Source of the DNA: Enoplolaimus lenunculus
Taxonomy: Eukaryota; Nematoda; Enoplea; Enoplida; Thoracostomopsidae
Direction: 5' to 3'
Assembly: GCA_030248215.1 (NCBI GenBank)
Contig: JASANG010001891.1
Location: 24,355 to 88,354 of the forward strand
Length of the DNA stretch: 64,000 nucleotides
The position numbers and the translations under genes are program-made. Below, in pieces: positions 1 through 12,255 of the stretch. The stretch's first letter is position 1. Every line of letters starts with the position of its first letter. Below the pieces are notes generated by a model that was not told the DNA's origin, did no database searches, and saw only the letters and a list, made by a program, of their open reading frames with translations.

Positions 1-1628
1 TCTGCTGGAATCAAAAGTAAAATATTGTCGTAACCTTTAGGTCAAGAAATGTGTTTGTTTTCGGGCTCGCTTCGCTCGTGAACTTTTTTCACAAAATATA
101 TATTTGTGTTATCCCTTATCAAATCTGAGGGATCGGCCACTGAAGTAAGCCTTTATCGAGATGGGCTAGTGCGGCAAATGTACTACGCGACCCAGCAAAC
201 CAACAACCTACCACAGTCAAGTAGAAATATAAGAAGTCTTGGTCAAGTTGTGTGTTCTTTTTCAAGGCAGTGCTGGTTCTGTGTCCATACAAATGGTATA
301 ACTTTTCCTGCGTGGTTGATTGAAAAGACCAATTGCGTGCTAAGAAATAATGATTTGTACACTGATTCCATTTTTCGAAACATGCTATTGGGGCTTGTTT
401 GGCACAACAAAGCCAAAACCAATGCCTAAACCTGAACCGAAGTTTAAACATAAACCTAATCGTAAAGCGTAACCTTGAAGCATAAGCCTTCCAGACTCTG
501 AGCGCCACCCACTGTCGCTAAGTGGACAGGCCGCTATAATTAACATGGAACCATTTTTGGACGAAGTTTTCGGAAAATGGTAACCTGTGCCAAGTTGCTC
601 AAACTATCATCATAGCAGTCTTCGATCGTCTGCCGATGTTTCGAAGATTCAAGAGTCGCACAAGCTTTCGAATACCCATTATAATTTCAATTTTCATACT
701 TACATCCTACCATTATATCACCTGCTCTGTTTGAGTTGTGCGGTATGCAAACTAGGCCGCTGATAGCAAATTGGTAAAGCGAAACGAAACTAACGTGGAG
801 TTGCGAACTATAAATTTTTGATTAACCAAAACGCCACTCAAGTGACTAAGTAAAATTGATGCTTTGCAAACTTTTGTACCTAATAATCCATCGAAATGGG
901 TTCATTGGGTGCCGGCGAGTATGTTCAAGACCGGGCAAATGTGATCTATAAGCGCCATCGGCAAGTATTGGTGGTATATCTAGGAATATAGAGTAAAAAT
1001 TGGAAAATTTGTAGCCCGTAAAAGCTTAATATTATTGTGCGCTGAACCCCGCTTGCACACCCAAACAATATTCTTGGAAGAGGTCCATGAATTATTGTTA
1101 ATTACGTCTGGTTTGCAAACCATGTCTTCAACGAATGATAATAGGGTATATACAAGTATTTGTAATTATTGCAAAACAAAGTTTAGCATAGTGGAAGTAA
1201 ATTATAATTTTCATAAGTGAACACTTTCATAGTACAACTAACTGTATATTTTTCGCTGCTCATCAAAAGCCTTTGGCCGCGATGCGCGAAAATTCTAAAC
1301 TATTCGAGGGCCAGGAAATTTCTAAGGGCGTCTTGTACACTTTCTCTCGCCATATTTAAGATTAAGCTTTAGGTTAGTCTGTAGGTTCAGGTTTAGGCTT
1401 AGAAAAGTCTTTTCCGAGATCGAAGACTAAGTCTGACGAGGAAGTGTAGAAAATCCTTTAAAAGCATTCAACAATAAATATATAACCGCTGCTGAATAAA
1501 TTGTTTATGTCATCGTGAGATTAGATCTGGCTAAAATTGTAGAAAGCTGGACTCCCGAAACATCCGCAAAACGTTTTAGAAGACTACGCTCAAACCAGGT
1601 AAACTGGAAATGCTGCTAATGTGCTGGT
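1..1628. other. Gene-poor left edge with degenerate repeats
   Basis: No convincing exon is seen here on either strand. Around 60-85 is the palindromic motif GCTCGCTTCGCTCG that also occurs in repeats near 17.4 and 63.2 kb. Degenerate CCTAA/TTAGG-rich stretches at about 420-490 and 1365-1415 resemble the inner part of the TTAGGC-bearing MITE described at 12.3 kb. At about 1268-1300 is a fragment similar to the GC-rich repeat at 57.84 kb. The 3' untranslated region of the CUB gene probably lies in the right part, but no clear polyadenylation signal was found. Confidence 0.5.
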
Positions 1629-4600
1629 TCATAAACCCCAGTAGTACCTTTGATTACTTTGTAAAATGCACCATTTTCCTGTTAAAAGTAAAATTTAAAA
1701 ATGTGTATGTTTTTGAGTGAGACAAACTCAATACAATAAAAACGGAACGTACCATAAGAAGACTCTTCTGAAGTCACTGAGGATATAAACTGAAAATCGG
1801 CTTGAAAGCCTTGAGCCTAAAATGTGAAAAAACCAAGATAAAACCGACACTTATTAATATCATTCTACAATCATTTACGGTGGACATATATTATCTGTAT
1901 TGCCACATGTATTACATACGCTGTCAGTTCTTGTCACTGTTCACCTTCTGAATTAAAAATTTAACGGTAAAAATTTAATTTTTGAGATTTTACTAAAGCC
2001 AGCTCTGTGAATCATAAAAATGAAACCAAATTTAAAAGCAAATACTTCCTCAGCATCAAACTTACAGGATAAGTACCGCCGTTAAAACCAGCGACAAATT
2101 CAATATACATGTGTGGTCCAGACGAAATCACAGTGTCAGGTACAGTGGTTGCAGGACTACAGTATCTTGCAAGTTTCGGCGTTCGACGCGGATTGACTTC
2201 TTCACTAAGGCCTTGAGTAATGTCAGGTCCGTTGCCATCGTAGACTAATATGTGATCATAGGAATTAAGGGAACATCTGCAAACATTCTTTCGCAGCAAA
2301 AACGAACTTCTTAGAAATAAAAATCAATAAAATATGAAAAATAAAACAAATGTGCAGTCAGCATTTTAGAACATGATGAAATAAGTTACGTTTATAAAGC
2401 GAAAGCAAAAAGACTTTAACAATTATCCTTATCTTTACCAGAGGCGGTTCTTACCAGAGGCTTGTGTGACCCCGTGTTAGAGGACCAGTTACAAATTTTC
2501 CAAAATTAATTTTTGAATGTAGAAATATAGTTATGACATCACCACGCTTTGTTCAATATTATCTTGAGGAGCCGCTAAACAAATCAGGGCCCGGTAAGGT
2601 AAGTACGTTTAAATCAATTAACACTAATTGACAGAGTGAAACAGCGAGGCCTGCAGCGCATTAGTAAATTTTTCCAACAATTTTTTCCAAACAGGGCAAT
2701 TGCGGTCACGAAACGTTTATTTTTCTAAATTAAACTTTTAAATATCTTTCCTTGACCAATCTAATTCTATTATTTTAGTTGTGCATCATTGCCGGTGGTT
2801 GATAAGACAACTGAGGCTTGAGAACATTAGCAAGTTTTAAACAACTACTTTTTTCACAGCAGAGCAAAGTGAAATTTTAAATCTATTGTACACTTCAAAA
2901 GCATACATATTTCGAAAATCTTCGGCCAACACACTTTTTACTTGTCTAGTTTTTCAATTTTTTCGACGAATCTTAATGAAAAGAAAACGTGAAAATATAA
3001 TTTCTTGTAAATTTAAATGTTTAACAACAAAACTGTTATCAAGCGATGTTAAATGCTTACGTTACGTTCGCTTCAGGCAAATCCAGCCTTCGCAGCGTTA
3101 ATCGCACTTTTTCATTTTCGTTTCCACTCAGCCAATAGTGACATTTGATGTTTGATGGATATGGTCGAGGAAATCGTGGTGAAAACAGTTGGCCTGCGCC
3201 CCGTCGAAGACTTTTACTGTTTGTGATTTGATAATCGCATTCAGTGTTTGCATATTTGCTGCCACTACTGACGTATTTACCTAAAATAACCGTATTTTTA
3301 GTTTTTAACCAATTTGTTATAAAGCTGCAGGTAAATCTTATAATAGCAGTCTGAGTCAATTTTTAAGCTCAAGCCTGAGTGTCAACGTAAGGTTGTTATT
3401 TGAAAGTCGAGTCGTATAAGGCGTGTTCTGTTTGCATATCAACCGCCACTACTGATGTGGTTGCGTAAAATCAGAAATTTTTGTTTTTCACCAATTTGTT
3501 ATATAACTGTTGGTATCAGATGTTATAGTAGTTACCAAATAATATTTTTAAGCCTAAGCCTATACAGCGTAAACGTAAGTTATTTGACAATCGCATAAAG
3601 TGTGGGCGTACTTGCGTACACCGTGTAACAATTTTCAAACGTGCACAAGCTGGAGTAACTAAATTTTGAAACTTACTTGCGTCGAGAAATCGAAATGTGC
3701 CCAAAAACCCACGGTCGTGGTTTAAATCCAAATAAGAATCGGAATGAAATTCAAATATGAACGCGTGTGAGCTCGAGTAGTACGTTGTTGTAGGCGGTGC
3801 AACTCGTCCACACAATTCGTGAGTCCAAGACGAAAGCTCGTTCACAGTTGGATTGTTCGCATTTAAATCGTTAAATATTTTAATGAAATCGCTGCATCTG
3901 AAAAATTAATAAACATTAATCAGCAAACATGTTTAGCTTTTTGTTGCCCATGCGAGTACTATTGAGTGAGATGAGTTACACAAAGCTCGTGGTATCGGAG
4001 TGAACACTCTATTGACCAAATTTAGCATCAGCACCTACTTCTTTCACAATTTTAAACCTAAAGTTGTGCTATACTTTACTGGGCCGCGCGCAGCTAAACG
4101 TTGCTAACAAAAATATAAACAAAATCTATTTGATGGCTTCCGGTATAGCGTGGAGCCGTTCGACAGCGTGCAGCAGTCTCCGGTGGCGCGCGGCAGGTAT
4201 AGCGAAACCGTCCGCGTAACCGAAGCCTAAATCAATTTATGGTCTGCGAGTCAACAGCCCGTTCTAGTCTATTGTTAAACATTTCTTTGAGCAACGGCTA
4301 AATTTTTAGGAATATTGTCAATAATAAACACCATTTTAGACGCTATTTGTGTTTCATGTAGCATTTTTCAAAACGCTTAAATGAATTTAGCATTTGCAAA
4401 ATTCTATTATAGCACAAATTAAGTTTTGCCACGATTTTTGTCAAACCACTCAGCGTTGCGCGATGCTCGCACCAATAGTTTTTGTCTATATTTTTGTTAG
4501 CAACGCACAAGCGGCGTGCGGCGGTGCGCTGCGCCAGCCCGGCGCAGTAAAGTATAGCGCAACCCTTACTCTCCATTATTTGAGCGAGGTTGAAGCGATA

Positions 4601-5404
4601 ACTCTTGGAACGTAATTTCAACAATTTGATTTGGATCACCAGCGAACGTATACAACACACAATTGATATTCATCGGATAATGATCGGGAAAATTTGGCGA
4701 CATAAAAGTACCGTTTTGTTCGCGAAGTTCGCCGAAACCATCGTAGTACTTGCAGTCACAGCCTAAAACATGAAATATTTTAAAACATCGTTTGAATTGC
4801 GATGATCGCATTAACGACAATCGCCCAAATGTGACAATTTGCCAAACACAACCTGCCCAAACGACACTACTTGTTCAAAACGAAGATTACTAACAAGGAA
4901 ACCACAAGAATTAAAGAGTTGTTTTAACGAATTCAATGTCGTGAACAAGCATAGCATATGCCTTATATAATGGTTTTATAAATTTACTATTAACTATTTG
5001 AGTTATAATTTACATGAAACTTTAAATTAATGATAAAGCACTTGTAATTGCTGTATTAAGATCGATTCCTCGATAACAAAACAAAGTGTATCGGCCTGAG
5101 CGAGATCCATGCACGTTGCAACCTCAAACTGCACTCTATGAAATTATATACTGCGCATACGCGAAGTAATTTTTAAACACAACGAGTTGAGCACTATTTT
5201 CACCACTTACACGGCTTGTAAGCTCAATTTAATGCAAGAAGGGGTTAACTAAACTCTTCACCAAAAGCCGAGCAACTAAGAAAGTAAAGGAATGTCAAAA
5301 TTATTACTTGGATCAACTGCTTCTGTTGTCGTTGGTATGAATGTAGCAGTTGCAGCAACCATGAACGCCCACGCTACCATCTGAAACAGTACAACTGCCA
5401 GCAT
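1629..5404 (-). CDS. Secreted protein with two CUB domains (seven exons)
   Basis: The exons on the minus strand, in order, are 5404-5308, 4762-4570, 3897-3677, 3280-3061, 2276-2066, 1816-1753 and 1678-1629. All have AG/GT borders and every split codon joins in frame, giving 351 aa. Exon 1 starts at ATG with a hydrophobic signal peptide (MLAVVLFQMVAWAFMVAATA). Exons 2-3 encode CUB 1 (about residues 34-168), with four cysteines in the usual order, the SPNFPDHYP motif and CSDFIKIF. Exons 4-6 encode CUB 2 (about 185-330), with SPRFPRPYP, YDHILVYDG, ISSGPHMYIEF and GFQADFQF. CUB domains are extracellular modules that bind proteins or sugars, often through calcium; the ligand cannot be told from sequence. 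Each CUB is split by an intron just before its third cysteine, a matching layout that fits origin by domain duplication. The last exon (a short tail ending YYWGL) is the weakest part: a donor-like GTACTA inside it could lead to another exon further left. Confidence 0.85.
3225..3590. repeat. Local tandem duplication, period about 180 bp, at a CUB-gene exon
   Basis: Similar blocks occur at about 3225-3330, 3400-3510 and (partly) 3574-3590. Shared landmarks are TTTGCATAT followed by GCCACTACTGA, then a T-rich run and CCAATTTGTTATA. Next come TTTTTAAGC(C/T)(C/T)AAGCC and CGTAAG(G)TT. The first unit covers the acceptor and first codons of exon 4 of the CUB gene; the others lie in the intron before it. 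The exact unit borders are uncertain because the copies have diverged. Confidence 0.6.
4062..4567. mobile_element. Inverted-repeat element filling CUB intron 2, touching the splice donor
   Basis: The left arm at 4062-4150 (GTTGTGCTATACTTTACTG, then GTTGCTAACAAAAATATA) is mirrored by a right arm at about 4430-4567. The arms are GC-rich and imperfect; the middle holds a second set of short GC-rich repeats. The right arm ends within the donor of exon 2 (GTAAGG at 4569-4564, minus strand), so the element makes up most of the 672-bp intron. A relative without a clear second arm lies at 57836-57990. No target duplication could be recognised. No protein-coding potential is seen. Confidence 0.6.
5140..5254. 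repeat. Possible eroded copy of the TTAA/tRNA-like MITE
   Basis: The stretch ends GCAAGAAGGGG followed by TTAA, like the end of the well-preserved copy at 61684-61944. Inside, CTGCGCATACGCG and TTTAAACAC resemble parts of the copy at 8.5 kb. The other end is not recognisable. It lies in intron 1 of the CUB gene. Confidence 0.3.
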
Positions 5405-6922
5405 TCTTAGTAACAAAAACAAATCAGCCCGTTGGATTAGCTCGGGATTGTTAGAGCCATTTCAAAATTTTTTGAAAGGCGCTTACAAACGTTATGCTTA
5501 TAATATTGAAAGCAGTTCACAGATTAACAATTATCAACCGTTTCATGATCACTTTATAACGGCAGTGATATATCTATTTTGGTCATGTTTCGTAAATTTT
5601 CTGAAAACACAAATGAAATTATTTCATAGTACCGGTTAGCCATGTTTACAAATTTTTGTCACGCGTGTTCAGAACAGCCTCACAAGCAGAATTTCTTAGT
5701 TGACAGGGCAAGAACATTTCTAGAGATGTCTAGGAAAATGTTCCTGACATAGAATTGTTTTAATGCGGTTGAAAAAACTTTAGACCAGAGACACGAGCTA
5801 TCCTCTGCGGATTTAGTACAGAGTTTAATTGAACCAGGTTCAGCATAGACAATTCGCAACTCTGTGCGTGCAAGTGCGGGTACATCCTCACCCCACTGGG
5901 TTGTCAAAACAATTTTCATATAGCCATACGTACACACCTCTACCCAATCCTCTGAAAGTCCGTTGACCTAGCGAGCTACCGTGCTCTCTTTCTGTCTGTA
6001 ATTTCATAACAGATTCAAGTAGCAAAGCCAAGATAAGCCTTGTGAAAATTCATTCAGGGTGGAAATTCATGACGAGCTTGAATTGAACCAAATTCCAACA
6101 ACACGTCTAACAACTTTAGTGCTAGATCATAACCACTGAAATTCCAGGACCCGAGACCCCCTCCGGCAAAACCGAAGTCTGAATGAGTTAAAGAAGACAT
6201 ATAGATGCAGGTATATAATCGTTTTCATTGAGTGTTTACAAGATCTATACTTTTAGTTAACCTTGGAATTATAAGCCTGGTTAATTATTTCATATCTGCC
6301 TTCTTGTCTAAGAAACATAATATGCTTCGACAGGTTCAAGTTTCCAATTTGAAATAGGACAAAACCAATTCCTAGTACCAAAATAAACTATTGAGCAGCA
6401 CTAATGACCTCAAGGAGCGTTCCGGAGTTGGTTTACAGTGGACAATTTGAATACCAAAATCCTGACCGTAGAGTTTAAGGTGAGATACGAGTTGATCACA
6501 ATACTGATGATTGCTTCATTGAAGCTTATATTCAAACAACGAAGACATCCTGAGTTGTTTAGCTATAACTGAAGGCAATTATGCTCCACAGAAAAGACTT
6601 TACAACTAATAACAAAAAACTAAATGATGTTTGTAATGGGATAATAAATTTAGAAAACGATCCAGTATTATTTCTTACGTAAACGGTCATAAAATTGTTC
6701 TATCGTTCAGTCAGAGAAGGTACAAATTCTAAAACAAATACCCAAAGACGAAAGAAAACGTGGTCAAATACAGGGTTGTGGCACTGGTTTTAAGGAACCA
6801 TTTGAACAAAAAGTTCTACACATCAAAATTTGTTTCGACAGCAGTGTTAGCAGCAAGAAAAACTCGCCGACCGCAAAGGTTGAGCTCCGTTGTAAATATG
6901 AATTCGACGAGAAAATGAACTA
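5405..6922. other. Upstream region of the CUB gene, with one coding-like ORF
   Basis: This stretch should hold the promoter and 5' untranslated region of the CUB gene; no clear TATA or initiator stands out. A minus-strand ORF at 5680-5937 (85 codons, containing TELRIVYAEPGSIKLCTKSA) has protein-like composition but no convincing acceptor or start context and was not recognised as a family. Otherwise nothing identifiable is seen. Confidence 0.35.
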
Positions 6923-7752
6923 TTAAGCCCCATTCACACGTGCAAGTTTTTGTAGCAAGAACTCGCAGCTACAACTTGCATGAAATATTTGCAGCTGCAA
7001 CTATTTTTAAAGGAACATTCCGAGTGACCAATTCAACTGCAGGCAGGGTGCAACCGGAATTATGAAATACCGGAAACGTAACCTGAACCGGAAAGTTAAA
7101 AAATACCGGAGCCGGAAACGGAGCCGGAAATGAAAAATTCTTATTACCGAAAAATTAATTATTAACGCTATTTTATCGCTTTTAACGGAGTAAACACACC
7201 GTTTAGAATGCCAAAATCTTGAAACAAATGCAGTAGCTGGAAACGTATGATCAATTATAAAGTATGACACAAATTGAAAATTTTGGCAAAGTACACTCAG
7301 ACAATTATAGAAGATTAAATTACAATAATGTCTCAAATTTTTCTTAAATTCTGGAATGAAAAACAATTTTCAATACCGAAAAAATAGCGAAAAATTCCGG
7401 TGAAAAAATACCAAAATTTTTACTGGAACTGGATAGTGAAAAATACCGAATTTCGCTACCGGAACCGGAATTCCGTTTGCACCCTGACTGCAGATGCAAA
7501 AAAAACTCAAGCAATTTGCAACTGCGTTCACAGGTGCGAATTAAATTGAACAGCGTGAATTCCAGTGAATAATTTGCAGCTGCAAATACTTCAAAGCAGC
7601 TTTGTGATCAAACCTGCACATGCAACAGCGTGAATTCCAGTGAATAATTTACAGCTGCAAAACCTTCAAAGCTGCTTTGTGATCAAACTTGCGCAAACGT
7701 GTTGCATGTGCAAGTTTTTGCTGCGAAAATTTGCACCTGTGAATAGGTTTTA
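6923..7752. mobile_element. MITE with ATTCACACGTGCAAGTTTTT ends, interrupted by a hAT MITE
   Basis: The left end (TTAAGCCCCATTCACACGTG) and right end (inverted, TTTGCACCTGTGAATAG) match the ends of the copy at 13363-13640. The interior is rich in CTTGCAGCTGCAAATT-like palindromic pieces. A different element occupies 7044-7486 within it. To the right of that, a 75-bp unit starting CAGCGTGAATTCCAGTGAAT is repeated in tandem at 7551 and 7626. No coding potential. The superfamily is not certain. Confidence 0.65.
7044..7486. mobile_element. hAT-type MITE (CAGGGTGCAACCGG family), nested copy
   Basis: The inverted ends CAGGGTGCAACCGGAATT and its near-complement (ATTCCGTTTGCACCCTG) enclose subterminal blocks of repeated CCGGAAC/CCGGAGCC. 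The flanks are ACTGCAGG on the left and ACTGCAGA on the right, a near-perfect 8-bp target duplication as made by hAT transposases. The interior is AT-rich and non-coding. It sits inside the MITE at 6923-7752, so it is younger than its host element. Confidence 0.75.
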
Positions 7753-8433
7753 GTTCATTCAAACATTTGGTATTTAAAGATTAGTTTAAATATATTTTCA
7801 AAAATCAACGCAAGTACCCTTAATCCTCCCTCCTGCCTACTTCGTTGTTTCTGAATTATACACAGAGAACGAACCAGCGAACGACAACTACCAAACAACA
7901 CCTTTTTAATACTGACCGGTACAGAAATATCACTCTGCACTTACTGGTTCGCTTCATTCACAAGGCCTATTATAGCAGATAAATTATTTATAACCAGTAC
8001 AGTTAAGACCAACAGCGACCGCAGCTCATGTTTCGTTTAACTATTAATGACCGTTTCAGAATGTGCCAAAACAAAACGCTAAGATTTGCCCCTGAATCTA
8101 TCTTGTCACTCTTCGCTATATGCAAATTTCGAACAAGTAATAAATCACTAATCACGATTGTGTTCCGTTAAAAGCCAAAAAAACTACAAGCTTTGCATTC
8201 ACATTTTTAGTTTTTATTTAGCGTTAAACTAAATATATATGCGACGCAGTAACCGCAGTAAGGCGTTATACATAGCACTAGACCGGTTTCAAATGTTACT
8301 TATATTGAATAATGCAAAATTATCCTGAAAACGTTAGTAGACATCAGCAGTGGGCATCGAAGGCAACTAGGTTGTGTCGGAGTCAGCACGCTCTGGAGCC
8401 TCAGGTGGTATGTTCTGGAAGTTAGAATAAATT
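7753..8433. other. Nothing identifiable
   Basis: AT-rich sequence without a supported exon, RNA gene or clear repeat. Confidence 0.4.
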
Positions 8434-8708
8434 TCCCTTTCACTCACAGAGTATACTATGAGCAACTAAATACAACTAATATACGAGCAATGCAGACACT
8501 GCTAACAATGTTTAACAATTCTAACGTATATGCGCAGTGCAAAATCGCCATGAGACGTGAAAGCCCCTCGGGCTCGAGCATCGAGTTCCTATAGCTCAGT
8601 GGTCATCGTAACTGCCTCTCACCCGTGAGACTGAGGATCAAATGTTGTCTTGAAATTACATCTCATATGAAATTGAACATATTCATGTGTGAAAGGTTCA
8701 ATGAAAAA
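8434..8708 (+). mobile_element. TTAA-type MITE with tRNA-like module, copy 1
   Basis: The left end reads CCCTTTCACTCACA and the right end ATGTGTGAAAGG, an imperfect inverted pair matching the ends of the copy at 61684-61944. Inside, on the plus strand at about 8586-8645, is a tRNA-like stretch. It has a box A-like TAGCTCAGTGGTCATCG, an anticodon-arm-like CTGCCTCTCACCCGTGAGA and a weak box B (GGATCAAAT). The TTAA target sites are eroded here. This copy is older than the one at 61.7 kb, judging by its worn ends. Confidence 0.65.
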
Positions 8709-11367
8709 ATCTCAATTAATATTAAGACAATGATTTGCATTACAACTGTTACAGTACAAGCGTAACATTTAATCATATTCTTGCGCAGAAATTGTTATTC
8801 ACAAGAGTGCGAACAGTCATAAACTTGAAATGCACCTATAACATTAAAATAACTATAATTTTAGGTTGAAACATTTCTAAAAGCACGCTTTCCTTTCGAT
8901 ATACATTTTCCACAAAATGAAAGACACGACCTGTGATTAACGTCGATAACGAACATAAATTTGTTTGTCAAGGTTAGAAATGTGATCTCAATTCCAAGGC
9001 TGCTCAAGTCTTCAACGCTTTTTTCCGTCTTTTCTGGTCTTTGATTAAAAGTTAAGTTGTAACAAAATGGGTTAGGTAAGATGGTTTGAAAACTCTAAAT
9101 ATTAACCCCGATCAACTGGGTACGCTGAGCTCATGAGATGCCCCAACGTGAAGCGACCTTTGAAATCAAAAATGATAAATTTAAAATTCAAATAGGCTGC
9201 GAGTCGGACTCAATCAGTCGAGTGAACTGCTCCAATGTATTGTCCTGTCCTTGTAAATTACCATCGAGCTTTTACTTTTCTTAACGTTTTCTTATTTAAT
9301 ATTCCTTGCGTTTTTATTCAGTATAGTTAATTTTATGGACTTCATCTTATATACCCGTTCTACGCCTTTTTTCTGGATGCGATCCTGTCTATCAAATACA
9401 AGATTGATCAGCATTCAGTTCTCTCGGTCCAGTATAAGACAAAAAAATAGAGCCGCTTCATCACTCGTACACGTCTTTTTGAAGTTTTCATAACTCTATG
9501 AGCAGCCGAAATATGAAACATAAAACGATTAAGCTATGCTATTTATCAAACATTAGGCTGTGACGCATGACCGGAAACATGCAAGATAAGCTGTTTTAGG
9601 CATCTATAGTTTTTGCACCGCTTTTAAGCTACTGTTACCCTTAAAGTTTAAATGTTTGGGTAATAATACTTTGATATAACATGTGATTTAGAGTTTTTGA
9701 TCTCCAGAGAGCTCTGTAGCGGCGTATACAAACAGAAAAATAGCTACAACCCCTGTACTCTGTGAGTAGTTTTAGCTAAAATTTTAAAACACATATATTT
9801 TTGAACAATTCGACGACGAAAAATTATTAAATGTACTCGTATATACTGTTGTATAATTATAGATATACGCCATAGTAAAACAACGCCATTATTTATCCAT
9901 TACTGTTTAAAAATTACGTTTCATTTTCTCCGATAAAACACTCTGATAATTTGTTTAACTCATCGAAATGTATATCGACTTTTTGTCCAGACCAAAATGG
10001 TTTCTTACACTCTGAAAGCTTAAACTAACTTGATTTAACTGGTAAGACGTTTAACTTTTATGACTACGATTCCAGGTATAAATTGTGGAACACACAATCG
10101 AGTCTCTTACAGTTGAAAAAGTACACTTAACTAGAAATTGTTTACTCAAAATAATTACAAATATAAAACCCACTACTTTCACTATGTACATAATGTACGT
10201 TTGAGTAACGGGTTCGTTACACTGATAAGGCGTTTCCAAAATTAGTATGAGGAACATCGCACAAGTTAATGAAACAGTTTACTGAGTTGTGATAAATGAA
10301 TTCATTGTTCTACTGACATTATATTACAATTCCGATCGTGTTCCGTGTGGCCTACAACACAAGAATAATTCGTTAAGCTAGACAGTTATCAGACCTTCTA
10401 AATATAGAACTTGTATTGGCTTGAAATTAACCACATTATTAGATTATGTGCCCCCTGCTTGAAGGTGCTTGGATGATTTCAAGCACAATGTCTAGATCTA
10501 AGCGTAATTTATAACGGCATAGTGTCCGACGAAAAGCCTATTGCGTTGTATTTTGGTTTTACATAGTTCCAATTTTTTGGTGCTGTACGGCCCACCAACC
10601 ATAAAATTCCGATTTATGGCACCTATACTGAGTCGAGTGCACCTCAATAATTCACGCAGGGGACCTTGGCATAGTCGATCATATGGTGCTTCAGCAACCC
10701 TTGCGGGGGGTGGGTCGTCACAGCTAAGTGAAGCTTCGGCCCTACTACAAAAACCACAGTGACTCTCGTTAAATGCTAAACACTTCAACACTAAGCAGTG
10801 CCATTAAAAAGTGTATCATTTAAACATTGGAGAAATCAAGCAACGATGTCTATTATTGTCGATCAGCACACGAATACGTTTGTGTGAAGCTAACTAAAGA
10901 CTACGAGTCGATTTCATTGCACCACAATAATATTTCCCATTTTAGAGGCCAAAGTATTAATAAAAGCAAACACAAAACATATCTGTACAATCAGGCACCA
11001 CAGCTGCAAAACTAGTCAAATTTAGCTTAAACGCCATTAGCATGTACGCCTCCTAAATATTGGGTTGAGGCATGCAAGTCGGCCCTACTGGAGAAGTTTT
11101 ATCTAAGCTTACTACAGCGGAAAATTTTCCGATTTGTTACGCTGTGTAATCTACGTATGTCAAAATTGTTTTGGTAACTCAGGGGTGTACGTGGTACCAC
11201 CGTTGCACTTTGCCACAAACGCACATGGCCATTAGGCAAGTTTTACGCTGTCAGCTAAATCTTCTAAGTCTATGTCGGTCATCACAGTGGTCCACCCCTA
11301 CAGTGCGTGTCGTATTTGCTTTGTGAACCAAGTTAAAACAGGAAACAAACCGGTGAACATGCAGCAG
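8709..11367. other. Long intergenic stretch, no gene supported
   Basis: AT-rich throughout except a slightly GC-richer patch at about 10590-10760 (contains CTTGCGGGGGGTGGGTCGTC). The ORFs crossing that patch on both strands lack start context and family resemblance, so the patch is more likely an old repeat fragment. Nothing else is identifiable. Confidence 0.4.
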
Positions 11368-11853
11368 CGTAGCCTGGATTTCATTTCGAGAGGGGTTAAC
11401 CACAGGTAAAAATGTTTCTGAATTTTAGGATTTAGCTAGGTTTTAAAGCCTGTTAAAAGTGTTTTTTTAGTCACTTCAGAAATGTACATTGGGGATGTAT
11501 TTGTACTGTACCTCCCAGATATGCTACTGTGAAGAATATGTTCAACGTGGTGCCGGCGGAATAAGAATGAAGAATAAATAAATGTTTTGATAATGCTTTT
11601 ACACGGAACCGGGCCGCGATACGCACTCTATAAATGCTAGTGGGATCAGTAGAACAATGACGCTAAATAAGAGCATAGGAGATTAGTCATTTTGTTGATC
11701 TTTGCACCGGGTTCGTAGCCGGAAGGAAACAGACGGTCACACACCTCTATCGTTAGAAAAAATTTGACATCTCTAGGAGTTATTGGAAACACTTGTATGC
11801 TCCTTGTAAAGATTTTTTGATCATTAGTAAGGCGAGCTGGCTACGGCCTCCTT
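11368..11853. repeat. Fragments of GTAGCCAG/CTGGCTAC inverted-repeat elements
   Basis: At 11374 GCGTAGCCTGGATTTC followed by a G-rich stretch is the familiar start of a widespread invertebrate repeat. At about 11706-11852 a complete small element runs from TTCGTAGCCGGAA to GAGCTGGCTACGGCC (inverted ends). Sister copies lie at 33359-33527 and 34129-34282. Non-coding. Confidence 0.55.
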
Positions 11854-12255
11854 GGCCCACCAGGTCAACTGGGATAAGAATTATATGAAATTAAGTGAAC
11901 GCAAATGTTTCAGGTTTTACACATATGTCATCAAGGGTGTAATCAGGGATTTCATAGGGTTCTGCGCTCCTTTCGTTGTAACTTATTAGGTTTTTTGGAA
12001 CTTTTTCGGTTGGTAACACAATAAATCTCCCTTCAAAATGCTTATACTACGTAGCTCTTTCCCAAAACACTGGCTACGCCCCTGAATGTCACTACGTTGT
12101 TATATACGTATATATTCTATAGTTTGGAAATTAAATGATCGCCAATGCTACAAAGCTGGCTAAAAGAAGTATAAGTTTGCTATTCTCCTAATATCATCGT
12201 CAAATCGTGCAAAGCTGATAATTTTGAGTTACAAACTTTAAGAGAAAAGCTTTAT

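Noticed and set aside
1035-1220. BED-type zinc finger of a hAT transposase (CNYC motif)
   Set aside because: Only one cysteine pair and no following histidine pattern; too short to support.
8586-8645. Genuine tRNA-Glu(CTC) gene
   Set aside because: Weak box B, no proper acceptor stem, and the same stretch recurs inside other copies of a MITE.
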